Origin: Lineus longissimus
Lineage: Eukaryota > Nemertea > Pilidiophora > Heteronemertea > Lineidae
Assembly: GCF_910592395.1 (NCBI RefSeq)
Contig: NC_088321.1
Location: 8,742,001 to 8,806,000, forward strand
DNA: 64,000 nucleotides
Direction: 5' to 3'
Shown: positions 47,420 through 58,300 of the stretch, one piece after another
Position numbering within the stretch: the first letter of the stretch is position 1
How the letters are laid out: every line of letters begins with the position of its first letter
The notes under the pieces: model-generated
Databases searched by the model: none
Seen by the model: only the letters and a program-made list of their open reading frames with translations
What the model was told of the DNA's origin: nothing
Program-made: the position numbers and the translations under genes

Positions 47420-48560
47420 ACGACCATGTTGCTGAAATTGTTTGATGAGACTGCATCATTGAGATCGAACCGGACCTAGCAGCCGTTTTGTCAAAACGTT
47501 GAGCCCTGACCAAATCGGACATGAGGGCTCCACCATGTTACAGACATGGGAGGAATGATAAGCCAGTCACAACCAGACCGATTCGAACCTGGCAATTCAA
47601 ACATCTTGCAAACGCGGCGAACATTTACAACCAGACCTAATCTGGCCTGGCTGCTTCATCGTATCCCTGTAAGTGTGAGAGCGACGAGACAACATCAACC
47701 AGATGGAAGCAGACAAGGCTCTTCGACGTCTTGTCACCATGGTGAAGGAGAGGGAGAGAGTCATAATCTGGCTGCTCTGCCATGTTGCCGACACGGGCAG
47801 AGAGATACAACAGTCACAGCTGGACAGAACGGAGACTGTAGCTCCACTGTTCTTCCAACACGATGCAGGATATGAGACAGTCGGCCTGGCTGCTCCCCCT
47901 ACAGGGCTGCACCAGAAAAGGCTCCTCCAACGAGAAGCTAAAATTGAGGGGAGGAGAAAGCAGGAATCAAACCAACCGAGTGTGTCCTCTTGCCAACATG
48001 GTGTAATAAATAAGACAGCCATGACCAGACCAAACATACCTGCCGGCTCAACTGCATGAGTGGATGAGACAGCTGTCAAGTCAAGGCCCATCAGACCTAG
48101 TGGCTGCTACACTTTGTTGCCGAAATGTTGAGAGATGAAACTCTCAAATCAATACGAAATTTGACCTGGTCGCTCAAGTGTTGCCGACATGGTGAAAGAG
48201 ATGAGATAGTAACATCCTGACCAAATCGTGTCTGACTTATCTACTATGGTGTGAAAACAGTGAGGGAGAGCAGACAGCATCAACCAAACTACCAATGTCA
48301 CCCAACAACTCCAAAGGAGACAACCACAACCAGATGAAATCAGACCTGGCAGCTTAGCTGTAATGTCAACACGATGAAAGAGATGAGACTGCCACAACCA
48401 GATGGAATCGGACCTGACAGCTGGATTGATTTGCCAACACTGTGATAGAGATAAGACAGCCATAATCAGGCTTGGCTGCGTTCTCGTTTCACTGAAACCT
48501 TGCAAGAGATGGAATCTGACCTGGCTGCTCCACCATCTTGCTAATACAGTGAGTGATTTG
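47420..48560 (+). repeat. Diverged minisatellite, ~80-bp units
   Basis: Phrases ACCAGACCAAATC, GACCTGGCTGCTCCACC, ATGTTGCCGACATGG and GAGAGATGAGACAG recur in order about a dozen times. The long open frames on both strands (up to 164 codons) come from this repetition and carry no domain. Confidence 0.6.
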
Positions 48561-49575
48561 CTTTTAGTGTCTCATATACCCAAGGTCGCATGGTAAGCAA
48601 GGTTACTCAGGTATGTGGGACACATGTAGAATTTTTATCTTGCTGTGCTCTTCAAGATGGCCATCAGGACAACTCGGGCAGCTTTCCAAAATTAGCTCAC
48701 AATGTGTCCAAGGGACGAAGCTCATGCAACTGCTAAGGTACCTCAGTTAATAGCAAGACCTACTGCCTCTGGGCCCAACCTGGTCATATGACAACTCGCG
48801 TAGCATACTTGAATAGCTCATGGACCAGAGGTTCCTCATGTACCTGGGACAACAATAGAAATCACTAGGTAGAGCTTCGACATCACTGAGCTCTTCAAGA
48901 CAGGCCATTGAGATATTTCAAGTATCCCACTTGAAGTACCTCATGTATACTTGAAGAAACATGTACTTCGCACAACATCAGGACCCTCTGCCTTGGGGTG
49001 AGCTACTATCTGATTGCAATTTAGGACCGCCCCACCTTGGTAATGTACACCTTTAGCTCACAAAAAAAGTCCAAGCTGTCAAACATAAGCCAATAAGCTT
49101 TGTCAGGTGAAATTTAAAGACGTTTGACCCATTAAAGTAGGGCAGTACATGTGGCATGCCGTGCATGCCAAGCCAAACACTGAAAAACCACACAGGAATG
49201 TGTGTGAAAACTTTTTATTCTTTTTGGTAAGCTTTAATAGTGTAACGTTACCATTGCGTCACTCGCCAGATTCATGACGAGGCGATTTCCTTGATTTCTG
49301 GACCATTCATGTTACCTTAGTCTAAGGCTAATCCTTACCATATTGTTTAATTTAGATATATACGAAGGCCTACCAATTGAGCGTCACGGTAGGCAAGCAT
49401 GGCCTGATTGGTTGTTCCGCGACGCAATGGTTATTGTTTGAAATTACCATTGCCTCCATGGTGACCGTGATCAGTTTTCGGTTCATTTTAGGGGGGGGGG
49501 GTCTATTCATTCGTCATATTTTGCTTAATTTTGCTAAAGGCGGCATAACAAGCACGTTTATCATCTTACCCGGAT
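48560..49575. other. No recognisable gene
   Basis: Loose repeats of CTCATGTACCTGGGACA-type sequence continue to about 48960, then unique DNA with a G-run at 49490. Confidence 0.35.
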
Positions 49576-49584
49576 AAAAACTGA

Positions 49585-51005
49585 TGCATAATGAAACGGC
49601 CAGGGGCCATTGTGCTCACCGTATAGATATTTGGTGGTTTGGAATTCATCCAGGTTAAGAAACATTGTACATGTATAGTATATAGGTCAAACCAAAGTCG
49701 GTATGACATGTGATGTATCGTTGCTTGGAGTAAGAACCATAAGAATATCATCAAAAACAAGTCACTAATAAACGAGATATTGCACTTTTTACCTATTTTA
49801 GTTTTGGCCTCCTGGTGGCCAAGTTAAGTACCAGATCAGATTGAAACTCGGTGTCTGAGGTTACATGATGTAGGGAGTCATGTGTACCAAATTTCAAGTT
49901 CATAGCTTTAGTGGTTAAGAAACGTGCCATAGTTAAAATCAAACGACCAATTTACGCCATTTGACCTCTGTGACCTTGAAAAGCAGGCCAAATCAAAAAC
50001 TCATATGATATGTGATGTATCCTTGCTAGGAAAACCTACCATAAAAATGTTATTGAAAACGAATCACTAATCCGCGAGATATCACACTTTCTAGGTTTTC
50101 ACCTTTGGCCCCCTGGTGGCCAAGTCGAGAATCAGAACGGACTGAAATTCAGGGTCAGAGGTCAGCTGACCTAGGGGGTCCTTTGTACAAAGTCTCAAGT
50201 TCATAGCCTTAGGGGTTAACAAACGTTCCACAGTTATGCTCAAATGGCCAATTTACGCCATCTGACCTCTGTGACCTTGACAAGTACGTCAAATCAAAAA
50301 CCCTGTCATATGTGATGTATCCTTGCTAAGAGTATATACGATAAAATTTTTAACAAAAAGTAATCAGTAATAAGCGAGATATCGCACTATTCAAATTTTT
50401 GGTTTTGGCCCCCTGGTAGCCAAGTTAAGAATCAGACCGGACCGAAAATTGTTGTCACAGGTCATCTGACCTAGGGGGTCATGTGTACCAAGTATAAAAT
50501 TCATAGCTTTAGTGGTTAAGAAACGTGCCATATTTACACACAAACGGCCAATTCACACCACCATTTGACCTCTATGACCTTGAAAAGTACGCCACATCGA
50601 CCTGATTTTTTGTCAACATGTAGAGCTACATAACAGGTGTCTACATACCAAATTTAAAGACTATAGGACGAATACAGACAAAACGTGCCACTATCGGTGA
50701 GTTTGACCTCTGTGACCTTGACAAATAGGTCAAATCAAAAACCCGTATGATATGTGATGTATCCTTGCTAGGGGTACCCACCATAAAAATTTTAGCAAAA
50801 ACAAATCAGTTATAAACGATTTATCGCACTTTTTAAGTTTTTTGTTTTACCCCCCTGGTGGCCAGGTGAAGAATCAGACCGGACCGAAATTCGCTGCCAG
50901 AGGTCATGTGACCTAGGTCATAATGTGTACAAAGTTTCAAGTTCATAGCACAAGCGGTTAAGAAACGTGCCACACAGGATACGGACGACGGACACAGGGC
51001 TATCG
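49585..51005 (+). mobile_element. CTCACC-ended repeat with NR half-site units, copy C
   Basis: It begins ACGGCCAGGGGCCATTGTGC and closes with ACGGACGACGGACACAGGGC and TATCGTAT. About four units of 290-300 bp each carry TTTGACCTCTGTGACCTTGA or a close variant at about 49964, 50262, 50566 and 50702. Each also carries CCCCCTGGTGGCC and AAGAAACGTGCCA. It is the longest copy. It lies just beyond the F-box gene 3' end. Confidence 0.75.
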
Positions 51006-51009
51006 TATT

Positions 51010-52359
51010 TGGCAGTGCGAAGTCATAAATCTGGCGAGAGATGCAATGGTGACGTTACATTTAAAATTTTCTAGAACTTGAATAAATTCTTTGTCAAAAG
51101 GGTAGGCAACAAGATGCTGATCAAACGAAAGATGATTATGAAAGATATTTTTTTCAATAACAAAAACTTTTTTATTCATTCTAAAAAAACAAATACACAC
51201 ATAAACAAACAAATATACCCTCATAAGACCGAAGGAGAGAATGAAGCAGGGAATCTGGAGTAAAGGTTTTCAATGCCTCGGAACAATCTTACTTTTTCAA
51301 TACCCTTACAGCATAACACAACAGGGTATCGTCTACAATCTCATTTCTGAAGCCACATGCTCACAACGAACAAAATGACAATGAAAAGGAAAACACTGTT
51401 TTCAAAATGTTTTAAAATATTTCATGAGTCCCCCCTCGCGATGAACAAAATGTCACAGTCGCTGCAAAAACAACAAGGAAACCACTGGTGATGTGCGATC
51501 TGTCAGGCCTAAGCTTTTCAATGCAGCAGCTCCACAGAAGAAAAGTTGAATGCATTCAAATGTTTCGCATTTCATACCAAAGTAAGTTGAGTTGCCTTGT
51601 AGAGATTAATTTTGATCACGACATAAAAGCAGGCCCAGTTCCCTAAATGTGCACATAATTCACCTTGACATCATCGACCCCCCCCCCCCCCAGCTCTTGC
51701 CTACAGACCCCTTTAAAGAGGATCAACTGTTACAAACACATTTTTTTTTTAAAAAGCACATGAAAATCCCCAAAAGTCACTGGTATTTTTTGGTTCAAAA
51801 ACTACATGTACCTTCCCAAACAAAACACTGTAAAACAGGAAAATCTTGCTTGCAGGCAATTTTGGCAACTTTCGTGAGGAGGATGTCCCTCCTGACAATA
51901 TTAGGCCTCAGTGATCACACGACAAAATAATTGTTCACAAATATCGAATAAATTACAAGCTGCCCAGGTCCTCTGTCCACAAATATAGTCAGGTATACTA
52001 CAGGGTGACCCAGAAAACTTTTCCCTCACACAATGGATACACAATAGAATTCTATTGTACAGGGGAAAAGTTTTCTAGGCCACCATGTAGATATGAATTG
52101 ACAAATAAAAACAGGAGTAAAAAACACCAAAGTTTACATTTGTAAAGGTAGGGATGTCAATAAATATTGCAAGGTCAGCACCTATTAGAAATATATATCT
52201 AAGAAGGCGCTGCAGAAAAACATCCAAAAATGGGAACGAACAGCGTTCATGATTAACAGTTCCCTGCACCTCTTGATCAATAATCGTCATGATGCACCAA
52301 TCGGTGACAGGATTACCTTTTTTTTTCGTGCCACCCTTTACAACACCACTTCCAAGTGT
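51010..52359 (-). other. Probable 3' UTR of the F-box gene
   Basis: No frame of note. A minus-strand AATAAA occurs at 51171-51176, a candidate polyadenylation signal giving a UTR of about 1.2 kb. A small MITE lies at 52001-52087 and a C-run at 51680. Confidence 0.4.
52001..52087. mobile_element. 87-bp mariner-like MITE, TA flanks
   Basis: It starts CAGGGTGACCCAGAAAACTT and ends TTTTCTAGGCCACCATG, flanked by TA at both sides. Arms also contain AGAAAACTTTTCCC and GGGAAAAGTTTTCT, with CAATAGAATTCTATTG at the centre. TA duplication and end sequence fit Tc1/mariner-type MITEs. Confidence 0.75.
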
Positions 52360-55300
52360 TTACACATAACCTTGTTCCATGGCTTTTTTGAGTAATCTCT
52401 GAGCATCCAAAAAGAAACTGGAGAAGTGAATACGCGGGTAGCGGTCGACAAAGTCAGTTAGTGTTTCCATGGTAACACGATCGCAACGAATCAAACTGAT
52501 GAAGCGTAGCGTTCGACACCGCTCTGCTATGTACTGAACGCCCTCTGCTGTCAGATCATTGCACCAACTTACGTCCAGTACCTCGAGGTGTTTGGCATTG
52601 TCGGCGAGGATTTTCAGACCTGCAAAGAGGAAGGGTTCGAGTGACTATGACTTCGGGCATTCTTCTCACCTGGAGCTCACATCATGGTCACCCATCCAAG
52701 TTATGACTCCGCTCAATGTGTTGCTTAACAACTCGCACCGGAGACAACGCGCCAACCATTCGGCCATAAAGGAATTCCTCCATGGCCAGCATGTTAAAGG
52801 ATAGCTCCTGGAATAAATCGCTATAGCGATAATCGGGAAAACTAACGCACCTGCATATTTCGTATATCATTATTATTCCAATATAGGACTGTATATCGCT
52901 CAAAAATTTGCGTTTGTACCAATAAAGGTGTTTTAAATCCACTAAACACAGAGTTCATGGAGGGCGCCATTTTCTCACTTTTTTCGCGATCTCTCCTCCA
53001 AAACCGGAGAATCGTGACGTCACGTGTGCAATTCACATTGTCAGTATTGTCACAATAGCAGTCAGCTGATTGATATTTTGAGATCGTGTTATTGTATTGT
53101 TATCAAGGGGGCTTCAGATGATGAAAGCTACGTTGACAGCAGTGACACTTCGATGAGCAGCGGGAGTTATGAAGATTTGGATGTAGGGGGAAATGTTGGT
53201 GTACAGGGCTACCAGTTTGAGCCGGAATATGAAGAGGGGGAGCTTGAGTCATTGACGGCAATGACACTATGGCTCAAGCTATTGAAGATGCAGCTGGACC
53301 CGATGTTGATGGCCAAACTGGACTATGCACCGAGGCATTTTGCATTCAAGCAATCCATATATTACGCGAATGTCCAAATAAAACGAAATTAGAATGATTT
53401 AATTGCGTGAAATCTTGAGACATGCGAGAGAGATCGCGAAGAAACGGATATTGACATGGATTCACACACTGCGCACGCGCGAAAAGCGGTGACAAGCCCA
53501 CAATATGCACGATCGGTGCTTCGGAATTTCAGCCAATCACTGCCATTGCACACACCGCGTCATCACCGAGGGAAATTTGACTCAAAATGGCGCTGTCCAT
53601 GTCAGTAAAATAGGGACTATTAATATCAATTTTTCTCCCTGAACTATTATATTTCTTCCACTTTCAAAAGGTTTGTGGTAAAGAGGAATACTCATTTAAT
53701 ATATTTCCATTGGTTTCGTTCAAAAAGGCTGCCAACGATTTATTCCAGGAGCTATCCTTTAAGCCGTGTCATAAAACTGGGGCTACTATACCAATATGTA
53801 ATTTTTTAAAGGCAAAGCACAGGCACCAAAAACCATAGTATTCCAACTTCCAACAGAAATATCGAATGAACTCAAAGAAGAACAGGATAATGATGACACC
53901 AAAGTGCTCTGAAAAGGTACTGCATGTACCGACACTAGTAGATACACTGCTGCTGACACCATGGAAAGCTGCTTCAATATGACTAATAATGGTCTTGGAT
54001 AAAGCAGAAGTGGAAACCACTGTCAGTGGAAACCACTGTCAGCAGGACACCCACCGGCTTCCCCATTAGGAGCACTAGTTGTTGTTTCCATTCAATTTCA
54101 CCTCTGTTGTCAGGACAGCATTTGTCAGTCATGAGGGTGTCCTGAATGGCCTATGCCATTTGTTAGATATTTGAAATTTGTAATTGAATTTGAAAATTAC
54201 AGATTGTGTAAATACGTACTGAATATTGATTTCAACAGTAGACAGCTATGCAATGTACAAATATCCTAGATACCAAGTTTCAGCAAATTTGTATGCATAA
54301 TAACTGCACAACCGCATTGCATACTCTCAATTCGACTGTATAAGACCAGATCATATATTTCTTGCCCGCCCATTACATGTTAATCATACATGTAGGATTA
54401 CCCAAAATCACGATTCCAACCAATGAGGTCTGACAAGAATTTTTAAAGTCCTACCACCCCTAACCTGGATGAATATCCTTATGAGTAAACATCATAAATG
54501 TGGTATTAGGCGGTATTATCAACCTGGTCTTATAGAACCGAGTTGAGAGTAATTGCATTTCTGGACCACCAGTAATTACGAACTTTTATTAACCCTTTAG
54601 CCCTCCAATCGCCTGTAGCTATTTCCATCAAACGCCGGTGAACGCCTGTGTGATTGAGGCGACATCTCACGTGAAAGTTCTGAATCAAAACATCATTCTA
54701 CATAAGCCGATGTTCGGAGCCGAACTTCAGCTCAGTCAAGGAGTTATCCGTTTACAGACGAGTAATGCCACAAAATTTTATGTCGAATTTGCTCATTTTT
54801 AGGCATATTTCTGGAGGAACAGATGGAAAAAAGATAACGCTAGGTTGCTAAAGGGCTAAAGAGATTCTGCTGTACGTCATAACAGCCCTTACCATTGTCA
54901 GTGATATTGCAAGAGACACAATGCAGGGTCTTCAAGTTGGTGGCATTTCTCGCTATAACTTCGATCATGTCGTCATCGACCCATCGCATCAGGCAAATGT
55001 TCAGTTTGGTCAACTGCTTACAGCGAATCACGATTCTCGTCACGGATTTCTTCGTCAGAGCGGTTATGTTGGATACATCCAAAATGGACAGCTTTGGCAG
55101 CTGAAAACATAAGGACAATACCAAGATCACAGAAAGGTCACACCAGTTTGACTCCTTTGATAGCATGCTCACCGACTATCACTTTAATTGCGGGCTCACT
55201 AACTTCCCAATTTATGACACCCACCAACTAGCACTGTTTATACGAGGAGAAAAAGAGCAGATGGGATCTGATTATGTCTGTCTAAGCGGAACCTGATCAG

Positions 55301-58300
55301 GACCTGGTACCTATGTGGAAAAGTCCAGATTCAAATTAGACCATATTGAGCTGGTGTCTAGTTATCATCAAGATGCATCCGCACCATTTCTGTCATCTAA
55401 ATGCAAAAAGGAAAACAATTGGGTACATGTGTGATGTGGACTAATGTTTGCCTGTGGGCATGCGCAGCTAAATGATTTTGTTAGAAAACCACATTGAGCG
55501 CTCCTTCTCTCATTACATTAACATTAGGGAGGTTGAGAAGAGCAACTTATCACCGATCCTTATAAGTATGGATAAAAGTCTGTAGAAGAGGACGAATTTT
55601 GTGTACATTTCCATCCGTATACATTCAAGGATCTGTGATAAGTCACTGAGCTCAACCACTCTAATAATAAGCATCCCTATTAGATCATATATTGACCTAG
55701 ACTGCCCTACTGTCTCTCTAAAAGACCAATGTTAAATTTGAACATACCTGCGTGAGATGGATTATACCTTCATCATTCATGACTGCACTCATCAAACTGA
55801 CTGTGGACAGTTTGGGACAGTTACAGCTCAGAGCCTCCAGACTACGATAAGTGAGCTGAAACAATGAAACACATCATTTGAACCAACGATTTCAAAGAAT
55901 AATGACATCCATCCTAAAGTTAGGGTATTCTAAAATACCTGGATTTAGAATGAACCCCATTTTACAGTGCACCACTCTGCACCTTCGAAGCCTCGTTCTG
56001 AGTTCAGCGGTTATGATTGGGCAACCAAAACCACTTAGCTTAGATTAGTGCAAAATATGGAAGCAGTCAAGAAGCATTTGAAAACCACTTTATTCGATAT
56101 TCAATTTGAGCTATTTTAGAAAAGAAATTGATGCCTTCACTGCCAGTATTGATTGTCTCACCAATAGCGCTTGGGGTGGAGCTAAAGTGTTGGCCAAAAC
56201 CTCGGCTACGCCTGCCTTAGCTCCACCTTGCAGTTAAAGAGAGACAACAAAGCCCTGCAGTTCGGTATCAAGTCCTTAAACCAATCTCAAAGTGAATACC
56301 AGTATTCATTCCCACATCATTCATCACTGTACTGCAGGTTTTTTCCACTACAGAAATCGTTTTGAGGGTACATTTTCAAAGGAGCCTCGTAGCCCAATGA
56401 TTTTACACGAAAGGGGCCAGGGTTTGATCCCGGGGAGAACCCTGGATTCTATTTCTGGATGAACTTGCGTAGTTTTCAAGAAAGTAAAATTCCTGGCTCT
56501 TCACAACAAGTTTTAGGCTCTTGTGAGATGAATTAATGAGGGTCTGTCGGACGAGACTAAAGCTGTGGTCCCTTTTACCCGAGTGTCTATGCCATAGCAA
56601 GTAAAAGATCCTACAACGGTGGACAGTAGCCTATAGATGGATATCAGATGACGTCATAGCGATTTTGTAAACACCCTGCGTGCACATACTCGCATCTTTT
56701 AAACATGGTTTTCAGGAAGAAAAGCTGCAACAAACCGTCGTCCAGTTAAGATTTCACTCGATAATGATGCTTAACCGATGATGTGCAGCTATCCAAGTGT
56801 TATTCTCAAATATCATGCAAGTCATGAGATAGGCAAGAAAAATTCCTTGTATCCAAGTGAAACCAACAACGATCATGGACGTTGATATTGTTATGTCACG
56901 CCATCCCCTCTATTGAGATACGAGTATGCGCATGCAGCCAACGGTAATGACGTCATTTCGTAAAAAAAGATATCGATCTATAGTGGACTGCACACCTTTA
57001 GTTTGTCATGAGAATACAGTACATTTAGAACCTCCCTTGAGGATGCTGCTTTGGTCCCAAATGGGTAGTTTTCATTCAATTTGACCTCTATAATCAGGAC
57101 ACCTCTCTATTAAGGGGCTAGAGGAAAATTCGTCCCCGGAAAACTCGTCCCCGGAAAATTCATCCCCTAGGAAAATTTGTCCCCGGAAAATTCGTCCCCG
57201 AGGATAATTCGTCCCTGGAAAATTCGTCCCCGAGGGAAATTTCGTCCCCGGAATATATGTCCCCTAGGCTAATTCGTCCCTCGGAAATTCGTCCCTGAGG
57301 AAAATTCGTCCCCGGAAAATTAAACAAAAGTTGAAAGTTTCTAACATTACTTTCTAGTAATCTACTACTTACTACTTTCGACTTTTCTCATTCATTATAA
57401 ATTCAAATTCAAATTCAAATCAGTTTATTGAGCCAGATGAATACTACATTCATATAGGTTTAGAAAATACAATAAACTGGTGCGGGATAGAGAGAAGAAG
57501 CAGAGGAAAGTAAAACAGGCAGGGATCTGTCTTAGGAAATGTACCCTGACCATCAGCGTGCGGAGGTGATGTGACTACAAATGATATTAAAAAAAGCGTT
57601 AGAGTCCACACAGAAATCATATAACAGCAAAATAAATGCGTTATAAAATATTTATATTACAAAAGATGAAACAGTGGAATGGAAGCAGGAACGATGAGAA
57701 AAGTAGTGATAACATCTATTAAGTTGAAGTTTTAGTTTTGATGGAAAGCTATGAAGAGGCTTCATAAATAAAGTTGGCTGCATGGGTTGATGTTTCACCA
57801 CTAGAATTAAGGATATAGAAGACCTGTTTCTCTTTGTCCAGCCCAAGGACCCTGTCTGGAAGTGAAAACAGCAGAGTGGTTCTTATAAGCTTAAATTTGA
57901 GACAGCTAAGGAGAAAGTGGGTTTCGTCCCCAATAATGTTTTGATTTAAATCATTTTTACAAAAGTTACAAAATCTTTCATCTCTGGGGGTTTTAGGGTG
58001 TGAATAGCGTCCTCTTTCAATTTCAAGGTTGTGGTCACTAATTCTAAGCTTAGTAAATCTTGCCCTTTTGGCCTTTATCTTAATATCATTTATCTCTCTT
58101 TACTACCCTAATAGCTAGTTACCTACTCCACTTTTTTCATAGTAGGTAGAGGTAGGCAGGCGAAATAATTTATTTTTTTTCAAATAAGTATTTTTACTGG
58201 TCAGAATGAAAGAAAAGCTCTAAATTCTTCAATCAATAAAATATTTGGCCTGCCTACCTGTACCTACTATGAAAATAGTGAGGTAGGTAACTAGCTAGTA

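Noticed and set aside
47546-48505. Long overlapping open frames on both strands (up to 164 codons)
   Set aside because: They follow an ~80-bp diverged minisatellite, show no domain and overlap on opposite strands.
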